From: Asaia bogorensis
Lineage (GTDB): Bacteria; Pseudomonadota; Alphaproteobacteria; Acetobacterales; Acetobacteraceae
Reading direction: 5' to 3'
DNA length: 64,000 bases
Assembly (NCBI RefSeq): GCF_900465345.1
Contig: NZ_UEGO01000002.1
Location: forward strand, 33,516 to 97,515
Part shown: piece after piece, positions 45,927-53,756 of the stretch
How positions within the stretch are numbered: position 1 is the first letter of the stretch
Layout: each line of letters begins with the position of its first letter
Notes under the pieces: model-generated
What the model was told of the DNA's origin: nothing
Seen by the model: the letters and a program-made list of their open reading frames with translations, nothing else
Database searches by the model: none
Made by a program: the position numbers and the translations under genes

Positions 45927-46367
45927 ATGGCTGATTTCTTCACGCATTTCTCGTGCGTTCTCGATGTGGGTACGGTGGAAAACGCTGCCAAGGCGCTCGA
46001 TCTCTACAATGAATTCATGGACGAACTGGCGGCGGAAGACCCGCCATCTGATGGGTTCCGGCTTTCTGTAGAACCGGAATATGGTGGCACCAAGCTTTGG
46101 ATGCGCGATGAGGTGACTGGCGATCCGCATCAGGTCGTGGAATTCGTGCTACGCTGTGCGCGGGCCTTCCGGCTTCGGGGCCGATGGGGATTCCAGTGGG
46201 CCAATAGCTGTTCACGTCCCCGGATCGGCGCCTTCAGCGGCGGTGCGCATCTGCTTGACCTTGGCAGGCGCAAAACGATTTCATGGATGACCACCGATCG
46301 CTGGCTGGCGATCGCCCTGGACGGAGGCAATCCCGACACAGGAGGGCAGGGCGATGACCTTGCATGA
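45927..46367 (+). CDS. Conserved plasmid protein, unknown function
   Basis: 146 residues, soluble: FSCVLDVGTVENAAKALDLYNEFMDEL, then LSVEPEYGGTKLWMRDEVTGDPHQVVEFVLRCARAFRLRGRWGFQWANSCSRPRIGAFSGGAHLLDL. I do not recognise a catalytic motif. It overlaps the Toprim gene by 14 bases, so the two are coupled. Confidence 0.65.
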   Translation: MADFFTHFSCVLDVGTVENAAKALDLYNEFMDELAAEDPPSDGFRLSVEPEYGGTKLWMRDEVTGDPHQVVEFVLRCARAFRLRGRWGFQWANSCSRPRIGAFSGGAHLLDLGRRKTISWMTTDRWLAIALDGGNPDTGGQGDDLA

Positions 46368-47400
46368 TGCAGGCGATCTCGCCCGTCGTCTGGCGGAGAA
46401 CGCGGAGGCGGTGTGCCGGCAGTATCTGTCCGCCGGTCGCCGTCACGGCAATTACTGGCTGGTCGGTGACGTGCGCAATACGCCCGGCCGGTCGCTGTTC
46501 GTCCGGCTCCACGACACCGCCAACGGCAGGGCGGGAAAATGGACGGACGCTCAGTCGGGTGAGCATGGCGACCTGCTCGACGTGATCCGCGAAAGCCTCG
46601 GCCTGGTGGATTTCCGCGACGTGGCCGACGAGGCACGCGCCTTCCTCAGCCTGCCGCATCCTGACCCAGTGCCGCCGTCACAGGACCGACCTGCCCGTGA
46701 GCGTGCTTCCGCCAGTTCTTCCGAAGCGGCACGACGGCTCTGGGCCATGTCCGGGCCGATCATAGGCACATCCGTAGACGCGTATCTCCGTAGACGCGAC
46801 ATTACGCTTTTGCACGGAACCGAAGCCCTGCGCTTCCATCCGCGTTGCTTTTACCGCCCGGACGAGGACGGTCTGACCGAGACCTGGCCCGCCATGATCG
46901 CCGCTGTCACCGACCTCGACGGCACTCTGACCGGTGTGCATCGCACCTGGCTGGCGGCGGACGGCCGTGGCAAGGCACCGGTCGACCATCCGCGCCGTGC
47001 CTTGGGCGGGCTGCTCGGTCATGCCGTGCGCTTCGGGGTGGCATCCGACGTGCTCGCCGCCGGGGAAGGCATCGAGACGGTGCTTTCGCTGCGGCAGGTT
47101 CTGCCCGATCTGCCATTGGCCGCCTGCCTGTCTTCGGCACATCTCGCTGCCCTGATCTTTCCGCCGCTGCTACGCCGTCTCTACGTCCTGCGCGACGACG
47201 ATCCGGCCGGGGATCAGGCGCTGGCGACGCTGCACGCCCGCGCGGGTGACGCCGGGATCGAACTGATCGGCCTGTCGCCACGGCTGGGCGATTTCAATGA
47301 TGATCTCCGTGCGCTGGGACGCGGCGCGCTGCGGGCGATCCTGCATCCGCAACTCGCGCCAGCGGACGTGGCACGCTTTCTGGAGGCCGCCGATACCTGA
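46354..47400 (+). CDS. Toprim-domain protein (plasmid primase/helicase-like)
   Basis: 348 residues. The N-terminal half resembles the zinc-less primase-associated domain (YLSAGRRHGNYWLVGDVRNTPGRSLFVRLHDT...GKWTDAQSGEHGDLLDVI). The Toprim fold has AAGEGIETVLSL (catalytic Glu) and LRDDDPAGDQAL (DxD). Such genes on alphaproteobacterial plasmids are thought to act in primer synthesis or DNA transfer. Confidence 0.82.
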   Translation: MTLHDAGDLARRLAENAEAVCRQYLSAGRRHGNYWLVGDVRNTPGRSLFVRLHDTANGRAGKWTDAQSGEHGDLLDVIRESLGLVDFRDVADEARAFLSLPHPDPVPPSQDRPARERASASSSEAARRLWAMSGPIIGTSVDAYLRRRDITLLHGTEALRFHPRCFYRPDEDGLTETWPAMIAAVTDLDGTLTGVHRTWLAADGRGKAPVDHPRRALGGLLGHAVRFGVASDVLAAGEGIETVLSLRQVLPDLPLAACLSSAHLAALIFPPLLRRLYVLRDDDPAGDQALATLHARAGDAGIELIGLSPRLGDFNDDLRALGRGALRAILHPQLAPADVARFLEAADT

Positions 47401-47720
47401 GCGGGCCGGAAAGAGGAGTGGGGGGGCCGTCTTCTGTCGGCGGGCCTGTCCTGCCTCCCGTCCGGCAGGTCCGCGCCCCGGCCTTTCAAGTGGGGAGCGG
47501 GCGTCAGCCGGGCCGGGCCTTCAATGGCGTGAGCCGGCTATTTTCCGTCGCGCCCTGTGGGGGCGCTTTACATCGCGAGGCAAAATAGCCGGCCCCCTGC
47601 CATCCTTCGCTGTGCTGCGGCCGCGCGCCAGCGCGCGGTTCCGGCCCGTCCCTGGTCTGCCGCTGTCCGCCCCCGGAAAGGCCGCGAAGGGCGCAGCCGG
47701 AGACCTGGGAGGACAGCCTC
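47401..47720 (+). other. GC-rich intergenic region with large hairpin
   Basis: 320 bases with no supported gene, dominated by a nested inverted repeat (47533-47593). Confidence 0.5.
47533..47593. repeat. Nested inverted repeat (element A)
   Basis: Outer arms GCCGGCTATTTT (47533-47544) and AAAATAGCCGGC (47582-47593) are a perfect 12-bp match. An inner GCGCCC/GGGCGC stem lies between. The form is like two other intergenic repeats at 50502-50553 and 51200-51240. Confidence 0.7.
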
Positions 47721-48650
47721 ATGACCCGCATGACCGACGATTTCGAACCGCCGCACGCCGCTTCATCCACCGCGCATGTGCTGACCGAACTCCAGATGTA
47801 TGGCTACCGTCCCTTCGCGGACGAGCCGGACCCCAGGCCGCTACCCGAAGCGCAGCGCATCGGGGGTGCTGTGGCCGACATCTTCGACGCCATCGCTGCG
47901 ACGCTGACCGACACACGGCTGGAAGCCGATCTCGAAGCATTGCTCTGGTCCACCGTGAACATCTTCCACCGCATGGTCGGCCAGGTTGAGCGTGAGCTTG
48001 ACCGCAACGAGCAGGCGCAGAAACGGAGCCAGCAGGAACAGGATGGCAGCGAGATCCGCTCGGTGGAACTGGAGCGGCTGATCGCCGAAGGGCTGACCCT
48101 GATCGAGCGCCGCAACGCCTACGAGATCTTCCGCGACGAGGCGCAGGAGCAGTTCGAGCGCCTGACCCTGAGCGCGTGGCGTCCGAAGGCCGGCTCGCTG
48201 GTGTCACGTCGCACCATGACGGCCTCCATGATCGACAGCCGCGATTTCCTCAACGCCCGACGCCGCGCCGAGGGCGAGTTGCTGGTCCCGCCCGGCCCCA
48301 AGGTGGTCGTGACCGGGGGCCTGGACTTCGACGACCATATCCTGATCTGGGACCGGCTGGATAAGGTGCGGGCCAAGCATCCCGACATGGTGCTGCTCCA
48401 CGGTGGCTCGCCCAAAGGTGCTGAGTTCATTGCCTCACGTTGGGCCGATCACCGCGATATCGTGCAGATCGCCTTCAAGCCGGACTGGACCAGGCATGCC
48501 AAGGCGGCGCCCTTCCGTCGTAACGATGCGCTGCTCGACACTATGCCGATCGGCGTCATCGTCTTCCCCGGTTCAGGCATCCAGGAAAATCTGGCCGACA
48601 AGGCAAAGCGGCTCGGTATCCCGGTCCTGCGGTTCGGAGGCGGCGCGTGA
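47721..48650 (+). CDS. DUF2493 (YspA-like SLOG) protein
   Basis: 309 residues. A helical N-terminal part is followed by a Rossmann-like SLOG domain (about 190-305): KVVVTGGLDFDDHILIWDRLDKVRAKHPDMVLLHGGSPKGAEFIASRWADHRDIVQIAFKPDW. SLOG domains bind nucleotide-like ligands and are linked to stress or anti-phage signalling. Here it sits next to a toxin-antitoxin pair. Function unknown. Confidence 0.8.
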   Translation: MTRMTDDFEPPHAASSTAHVLTELQMYGYRPFADEPDPRPLPEAQRIGGAVADIFDAIAATLTDTRLEADLEALLWSTVNIFHRMVGQVERELDRNEQAQKRSQQEQDGSEIRSVELERLIAEGLTLIERRNAYEIFRDEAQEQFERLTLSAWRPKAGSLVSRRTMTASMIDSRDFLNARRRAEGELLVPPGPKVVVTGGLDFDDHILIWDRLDKVRAKHPDMVLLHGGSPKGAEFIASRWADHRDIVQIAFKPDWTRHAKAAPFRRNDALLDTMPIGVIVFPGSGIQENLADKAKRLGIPVLRFGGGA

Positions 48651-48680
48651 GCGCTCTCTCCTTCCCCGCAAGCCAGCGTC

Positions 48681-49010
48681 TCAGGCAAGAACCTCAAGAC
48701 CGTGCTTCTGAATGACGCTCAACAGCTTGAGCGCCATCCCGCTCGGCCGTTTGGCGCCGCTCTCCCACTTCTCGACCGTGCTTTCGCTCGTGTTCAGATA
48801 CCGCGCGAAGACCGGCTGGCTGACATTGTTCGCCTCGCGGAGACGCTTGATCTCGATCGGCTCGATCGCAGGGGGCACCACCAGATGGCGCGTGTCAAAA
48901 TCACGCATCGTCGCCTTGTCGAGCGCGCCGACCTTGTGCAGCATTACCGCCCCGGAATGAATGGCCTCGGAAATGTCGCTCCGGAAGCTATTTTTTCTCT
49001 TCATCGCCAT
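48681..49010 (-). CDS. Type II antitoxin with HTH (HigA/NadS-like)
   Basis: 109 residues. The N-terminal toxin-binding part is followed by a Cro/XRE HTH (IKRLREANNVSQPVFARYLNTSESTVEKWESGAKRPSGMALKLLSVIQKHG). It overlaps the toxin gene by 23 bases, with toxin first, as in higBA-type systems. Likely autorepressor with the palindrome at 49386-49400. Confidence 0.87.
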   Translation of the reverse strand: MAMKRKNSFRSDISEAIHSGAVMLHKVGALDKATMRDFDTRHLVVPPAIEPIEIKRLREANNVSQPVFARYLNTSESTVEKWESGAKRPSGMALKLLSVIQKHGLEVLA

Positions 49011-49374
49011 GGCATATCTCCGTCAGGTCTCGATCCTTCAAAAGCCGTTCGACCTGTTCCCCGGTCAGCACGGCATAGGCTTTGGCGAGGGTCCGGAAGT
49101 CTTCCAGTTCATCGCTATCGATATTGTCCCGGTCCTTCTTCGCGAACAGATAGGCGTAGATCCAGTATCGACCGCCTTTCGCAAGAATAATGCTGCGATG
49201 CAGGTTCTTGTTCAGGCGCTTCTTGAAGACACCACCACCCAGATCGACGGCCTGACCCTTCATGACCTCCCGGATCGCTTTGCAGAGTTCATCGTCTTTG
49301 ATGCGAGCTTTCCGGGCCGCCCTGGCGAACCAGGCGGTCTTGAATGCCCGCTGGGATGGCTCGGCATTGGTCAT
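48988..49374 (-). CDS. Type II toxin of RelE/HigB type
   Basis: 128 residues, basic: FKTAWFARAARKARIKDDELCKAIREVMKGQAVDLGGGVFKKRLNKNLHRSIILAKGGRYWIYAYLFAKKDRDNIDSDEL. The FKKRLNKNLHRS...YLFAKKDRDNI pattern is that of the RelE-like family DUF1044/HigB2, an mRNA-cleaving ribosome-dependent toxin. Strong ribosome-binding site AGGAGGT. The first gene of the pair. Confidence 0.87.
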   Translation of the reverse strand: MTNAEPSQRAFKTAWFARAARKARIKDDELCKAIREVMKGQAVDLGGGVFKKRLNKNLHRSIILAKGGRYWIYAYLFAKKDRDNIDSDELEDFRTLAKAYAVLTGEQVERLLKDRDLTEICHGDEEKK

Positions 49375-49385
49375 GACCTCCTATG

Positions 49386-49400
49386 TAGCACCAGGTGCTA
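49386..49400. promoter_or_regulatory. Palindromic operator of the toxin-antitoxin pair
   Basis: TAGCACCAGGTGCTA, a perfect palindrome 12 bases upstream of the toxin start. It is the likely antitoxin-binding site. Confidence 0.75.
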
Positions 49401-49641
49401 TGGATCGCAAGGTTCTTCGCAACGCCACCGGATCACGGGGGAAGGCAATAACGCTCGACCTGATTGACCGCAACGTCCGCATACCAGCGATAGATTTCGA
49501 TGATATCGTCACCGGCGGGACGTAAGCCGCGCGGATTTTCGTTCCGGTCACCGTATCATCTGCGCTATAATGCGGGTTGCGCCGTGGTGGTGGTGGCAGG
49601 CGCGACCGTCCGACATTGTCGGTTGCACGGAGACCGCCGCC

Positions 49642-50082
49642 ATGTTCATCCTTGCTCCCTTCCTGCTCGTCGCCGGCATTGGCTTCCTGTGCTGGTTGTT
49701 CTTTACCGTGGCAGTCTTCGCCCTGCCCTGCGCCATGGGTCTGATGGCCGGGTTCTGGGCGTATGGTGCGGGTGCTGGTGTTGTCGGCGGGATCATCGTC
49801 GGTTTCGTCGCGGGCGCTGCAACCTTCGTTATTGGCCAAATCGCCTTCGCCTTGGTGCCGTGGATGTGGCTCAAGCTGCTGATCGTCCTGCTCTATACGG
49901 TGCCCGCCATTATCATGGGCTACAGCACGACACATGGGATCGCCCAGATGCTGATGCCGTCTCCGGCGTGGCAGCTCTTTTTCTCCATCATCGGCGCGAT
50001 CGCGGTGGGCGTCACCGCTTTCATCCGCTTTACAACCGTGGCCCCACCCGGACCGTCCGGCGGCAATATCGCGCGGGTCTGA
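49642..50082 (+). CDS. Multi-pass membrane protein, unknown function
   Basis: 146 residues from ATG 49642. Four or so hydrophobic helices (FILAPFLLVAGIGFLCWLFFTVAVF; GVVGGIIVGFVAGAATFVIGQIAF; LKLLIVLLYTVPAIIMGYSTTHG; FFSIIGAIAVGVTAFIRF). Gly-rich. I do not recognise the family. Typical of small membrane genes beside plasmid backbones. Confidence 0.65.
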   Translation: MFILAPFLLVAGIGFLCWLFFTVAVFALPCAMGLMAGFWAYGAGAGVVGGIIVGFVAGAATFVIGQIAFALVPWMWLKLLIVLLYTVPAIIMGYSTTHGIAQMLMPSPAWQLFFSIIGAIAVGVTAFIRFTTVAPPGPSGGNIARV

Positions 50083-50678
50083 CACCGCTCTGGCAACCGG
50101 CGAGGCAGGACAGGATCGGGGGCTTTCGCATCTGGCCGCCTCGCTGTCAGGAGGGTATGGCAGGAGCGATCGATGAGGCCCTGATTGCAGCATATTGGCT
50201 GAAGGTGCTCTTTCCCTGGAGCGTGGACGTCCAGCGCTTCCTGTCAGCATCGGCCGGTGGAATCCCGGAAGGCAGGGCGTGTCCGTGCGAAACGCAGTCC
50301 CGGAACGGGGCGTGTGCAGGGTCGGAAGCAGGGCATGACGATGCCTTCCCCTTCCTGGCCGACACTTGCGTGGGGCGCGGGTGGCCATAGTCTCCGTGAT
50401 GTGTGCTCTGTCGGGCCGCGCACGCATGCCGCCTCTCAAGATGGCTGATCTAGCCGAAGGTCGGCTGCGCCTCGATCGGCCATGGCGCAACAGCGGTCCA
50501 TAATTTTCTTCCCCTGACGGCTGCGCCGTCATTCCTCGCGAAACAAGAAAATTCCGTCCCGCCGTCCTCCGCTGCGCTTCGGTCCCTACGGGATGCGCCG
50601 CCGCTCGCCTCCGTCTGTCCGATCGCCATCGAGGCCGCAATGGTGCGGGCTCGGTAACAGAGATCACGGAGCAGTATC
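50083..50678 (+). other. Intergenic region with doubtful small ORF
   Basis: About 600 bases. A 77-codon frame from ATG 50157 (MAGAIDEALIAAYWLKVLF..., AGGAGG only two bases before the ATG) ends at 50390, but the second half looks non-coding. A nested inverted repeat lies at 50502-50553. Nothing else supported. Confidence 0.35.
50502..50553. repeat. Nested inverted repeat (element B)
   Basis: Outer arms AATTTTCTT (50502-50510) and AAGAAAATT (50545-50553) enclose an inner GACGG/CCGTC hairpin (50516-50530). Confidence 0.65.
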
Positions 50679-51005
50679 ATGGCTACCATCGGCACCTTCA
50701 AGAAAGTCGGCAACGGATATAACGGCGAGATCGTCACCCTCTCGCTCCAGACCCCCAACGTCCGCATCGCCCCCGAGACCACGCGCCTGAACGAAAATGC
50801 CCCCAGCCACCGCGTCTTCGTCGGCCGGGTCGAGATCGGAGCGGCCTGGTCCCGGCGCTCCAACGAGGGGCGCGACTATCTGAGCCTCAAGCTCGACGAT
50901 CCGAGCTTCAACGCCCCGATCTTCGCCAACCTCTTCGATGACGAGGACGGCGAGGGCTACAGCCTGATCTGGTCCCGCCCCAACGGCCGCCGCAACGGCG
51001 ACTGA
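50679..51005 (+). CDS. DUF736 protein (first copy)
   Basis: 108 residues: MATIGTFKKVGNGYNGEIVTLSLQTPNVRIAPE...VEIGAAWSRRSNEGRDYLSLKLDDPSFNAPIFANLF. DUF736 is a small beta-rich family found near conjugation genes of alphaproteobacteria; its function is unknown. A second, diverged copy lies at 57511-57849. Confidence 0.87.
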   Translation: MATIGTFKKVGNGYNGEIVTLSLQTPNVRIAPETTRLNENAPSHRVFVGRVEIGAAWSRRSNEGRDYLSLKLDDPSFNAPIFANLFDDEDGEGYSLIWSRPNGRRNGD

Positions 51006-51345
51006 GGTGCCAGCGATCCCCCGCCCGGCCGGTCCGGGTGGGGCCTTCGCATGACCGATCGCGAACCGGCGGGTGGGCGCACCAGTCGCGCCGCGCCCAA
51101 TCTGCCAATGTGTGGGCAAGAAAGGGGAACAGGGCTTCCCTCAGCCTTCCCATTGTACCATGCCCGGCGTGAACCGCCTCAAGGACGCGCGGTCCCCCCA
51201 ATTTTGCCCGGCGCACCCTACGGGCACACCAGACAAAATCGGCTCCCCCGCGCGCCGCTGGGGCGGTCGCCTGCGGCGATCCTTGACCCGATTCACGCGC
51301 GCATGAGGCGACGGCCTGTCTTCGAAAAACGAAAGGAGCAGGACG
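51006..51345 (+). other. Intergenic region with inverted repeat
   Basis: About 340 bases, GC-rich, holding the nested inverted repeat at 51200-51240 and the upstream region of a 50-residue gene. Confidence 0.4.
51200..51240. repeat. Nested inverted repeat (element C)
   Basis: Outer arms ATTTTG/CAAAAT (51201-51206, 51234-51239) enclose TGCCCG/CGGGCA (51205-51210, 51221-51226). Same outer-A/T, inner-G/C plan as elements A and B. Confidence 0.55.
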
Positions 51346-51498
51346 ATGACCACGCTACACGACCAGATCCAGATGCTGCGCGCCGAACTGACCAGCTTTC
51401 ACCTCAGCCGTCGTGAGCGGGCCAAAATCGAGCGTGAACTGAACCAGGTATGCGCGCAATTCGCAGCAAAATGCCACGACGGGGAGGCCTCCGCGTAA
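51346..51498 (+). CDS. Small coiled-coil protein
   Basis: 50 residues, MTTLHDQIQMLRAELTSFHLS then RRERAKIERELNQVCAQFAAK, predicted as one amphipathic helix. Good ribosome-binding site (AAAGGAGCAGG). Unknown function. Too short for most gene finders. Confidence 0.6.
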   Translation: MTTLHDQIQMLRAELTSFHLSRRERAKIERELNQVCAQFAAKCHDGEASA

Positions 51499-51618
51499 GC
51501 GGGGGTCTTTTCGTCTGGTCGCCCGTACCGACGGCGGACCCCACTGACGGTCCTATCAGAAGCAGGACGCCGGTGTTTCCTCACTATCCAACTGAAAGAA
51601 CGATATTGAATCTCCATT

Positions 51619-51639
51619 ATACGACTATTATAGTCGTAT
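51619..51639. promoter_or_regulatory. Inverted repeat operator candidate
   Basis: ATACGACTA-TTA-TAGTCGTAT, perfect 9-bp arms, 40 bases before a small XRE gene and in an AT-rich stretch. Likely autoregulatory site. Confidence 0.65.
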
Positions 51640-51678
51640 TTCTGGTGTGCATGCCCTGCATGTCGGATGTGATCATGG

Positions 51679-51963
51679 ATGATCACTGGCCGACAGGTAA
51701 GGGCGGCACGGGCACTCCTGAACTGGACACAGGAACGGCTCGCTGAAAAAGCCCTCGTAGCATTGACCGCGCTCAAGCGCCTTGAATCCGAGCGTGGCCT
51801 TGGTGTCCATGAGGGCACGATCGACCAGGTCCGCCGCGCGCTGGAAGCAGCGGGCATCCTGTTCATCGAGTCCGGGCAAGGGCGTGGTGTCATGTTTCTT
51901 CACGAGACTTCCGATCCACAGACGCGACAGGATGCGGGCCGTCGCAGACGCGCGCCGTCCTGA
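51679..51963 (+). CDS. Small XRE-type HTH protein
   Basis: 94 residues. ITGRQVRAARALLNWTQERLAEKALVALTALKRLESERGLGVHEGTIDQVRRALEAAGILFIESGQGRGVMFL is the common alphaproteobacterial HTH_XRE pattern ending in the conserved GI.F.......G. Preceded by a palindromic operator. Likely local repressor. Confidence 0.83.
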   Translation: MITGRQVRAARALLNWTQERLAEKALVALTALKRLESERGLGVHEGTIDQVRRALEAAGILFIESGQGRGVMFLHETSDPQTRQDAGRRRRAPS

Positions 51964-52093
51964 TCGGCCTGGCCGCGCAGCCTTCCCACTCGGCCCCGCG
52001 TTGTTTTTTGCGTCAGCGCGGAACCGTCGAACGGTCGTCATTCCACGAATTTGTTATCGAACCGATCCAACAGCGCTATCACGAGGGATCGTC

Positions 52094-52357
52094 ATGACCC
52101 ACCCATCCTTCCAGGATCACCCGCCTCTGACGGCGCGTGTGAACGCCTATGACGAGCAGCATCTCGACCTTTATCTCCGCCTCCTGATCGCCGACGAGGA
52201 AGGTGCCGACTGGCGCGAAGTCGTTGCGGTGCTGTTCAAAATCGATCCTGTCTGTGAACCCGTGCGCGCCAGGGCTGTTTACGACAACCATCTTGCACGG
52301 GCGCGCTGGATGACCAAAGCCGGCTACCGGCATTTGCTGGAGCCGCGCCTGCAATAG
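52094..52357 (+). CDS. DUF2285-type small protein
   Basis: 87 residues: AYDEQHLDLYLRLLIADEEGADWREVVAVLFKIDPVCEPVRARAVYDNHLARARWMTKAGYRHLLEPR. This matches the T6SS/plasmid DNA-binding-like DUF2285 found beside repA in ICE modules. ATG 52094 is used; the frame is open upstream. Confidence 0.75.
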   Translation: MTHPSFQDHPPLTARVNAYDEQHLDLYLRLLIADEEGADWREVVAVLFKIDPVCEPVRARAVYDNHLARARWMTKAGYRHLLEPRLQ

Positions 52358-52495
52358 CCGGGCTTCGCCGGCCCACGCGCTGGTCCCCCACGGCACTCTC
52401 CCCAATAGAAAATCAGGGTCTATGCGCTCGCGGTTCCGATCCGGCTAATTGAGGCTGCCCCCTTGCCGTATGAGGGGCCAGACAGGGAGGTCACC

Positions 52496-53282
52496 ATGCC
52501 GACATCCTTCTGGCGTTCACAGGAAATACGCGACCGTATCAGCACTCTGGACCGTTCCGGTTTCGCCGTCGAGTTCCTGCGCCGCAACGCGACGTACCGT
52601 CGCGAGTATGCCCGCCTGCAACGACGCATCGCCCGCCGGGCAACGGACGCCGCCGCAGAGCGCGCGGCGTTCGCCGAACGCTGGGGGTTGGGCTTTTGTC
52701 CATGCTCCCGATGAACCCGCCCGCCGCGGCCGCATGGTCTGGAGGCCCGAGGTCTCCCCGGCCACGCTGATTCTCACGCCGGCACCCTCGGGTTTCGCGA
52801 CGGTGACCCCGATCGAACCCGCCATGCTGGGGAATATCCTGGCCCGTCACGACGATGCGGATGGCGGGTGGCTTACGATCGGCGACGCGGTTGGCGATCT
52901 CTTTCTTCGGCTTCTGGACCCTTCGGCCTTGCAACGCCCCGCCGTGCTGCTGCCGCTGGACGCTGCCGGCGAGCTTCGTCTCGACGTGGCGTTGCGCTTT
53001 TTCCGGCATCTGCGTGGCAGCCGCGTTGCCCTGCTTCCACGCGCGCTCCAGCTCACGCCGCTCCAGCGTGCGCGGCAGATTCAGCTTCTGATCGCCTTCG
53101 ACATTCAGGAAATTGGTGGCGGCCCACGTGAGGTCGCCATAGCCGCCGGCCGTTCATGGCAGGCGATTTTACCTTCCATCGAGTGGAAGAACACTGCGGC
53201 GCGGCGCTTTGCGGATCGCCTGATTCAGGACGCAGAGAACCGGGTAAACGGCGGTTACCTGGATTTCTTACACGGCAAATAG
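52496..53282 (+). pseudogene. DUF6499-DUF2285 replication-region regulator, frameshifted
   Basis: Frame one from ATG 52496 (MPTSFWRSQEIRDRI...AERWGLGFCPCSR) ends at 52714. In another frame the rest continues (HAPDEPARRGRMVWRPEVSPATLILTPAPSGF... to DLFHGK-like end YLDFLHGK at 53282). In related ICEs these form one protein of about 260 residues: a DUF6499 HTH part joined to DUF2285. The shift falls near 52681-52700 in a G5/T4 tract. Either a true break or a base-calling error. Confidence 0.7.
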
Positions 53283-53504
53283 CATCAGCCGTTTTTCGCT
53301 CTCCTGCGCTGTTTCCCTCCATTTTTTCGACGCTGGCCTGCGCCCGGCTGCGCACGGTAACTCTTGCGCGCGTCATGGTCCGCCGAAGGTGGACACTGAG
53401 TCTGAAAAATCTTCGTCCACCCCCAACGCCTGCTTTCTTCGCCACCGTCATCCCGATCCGCCGCGACTTCGCCGCGACGCTTCAAAACCGGACGGAGGCA
53501 TATC
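53283..53504 (+). other. Intergenic region before excisionase-like gene
   Basis: About 220 bases without a supported gene; presumably the promoter of the repA operon. Confidence 0.35.
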
Positions 53505-53756
53505 ATGCTCAACAGACCCACGCCCTCACCGGCGCGCTATCTGCGCACCCATGAGGCTGCGCAAATTCTCGGACTTTCGCCGCGCACACTGGAAAAATAT
53601 CGCTGCCACGGTACAGGACCGACGTTCCGCAAGCTTGGTGGTCGCGTCGTCTATCTGATCGATGACCTCGACGTATGGGCAGCCGCCGGTGCGTGCAAAT
53701 CCACCTCCGACCCGAATTATGACGCGGCGCGTGCCGCCGGGCATGACCCACGATGA
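53505..53756 (+). CDS. AlpA/MerR-type HTH (excisionase-like) protein
   Basis: 83 residues: YLRTHEAAQILGLSPRTLEKYRCHGTGPTFRKLGGRVVYLIDDLDVWAAAGACKST is the HTH_17 pattern of AlpA-like regulators and excisionases. It overlaps repA by four bases (ATGA), the usual order in this replicon type. Confidence 0.85.
   Translation: MLNRPTPSPARYLRTHEAAQILGLSPRTLEKYRCHGTGPTFRKLGGRVVYLIDDLDVWAAAGACKSTSDPNYDAARAAGHDPR

Noticed and set aside
50157..50390. 77-codon ORF with strong AGGAGG
   Set aside because: The spacing to ATG is only two bases and the second half looks non-coding; kept only as a note.
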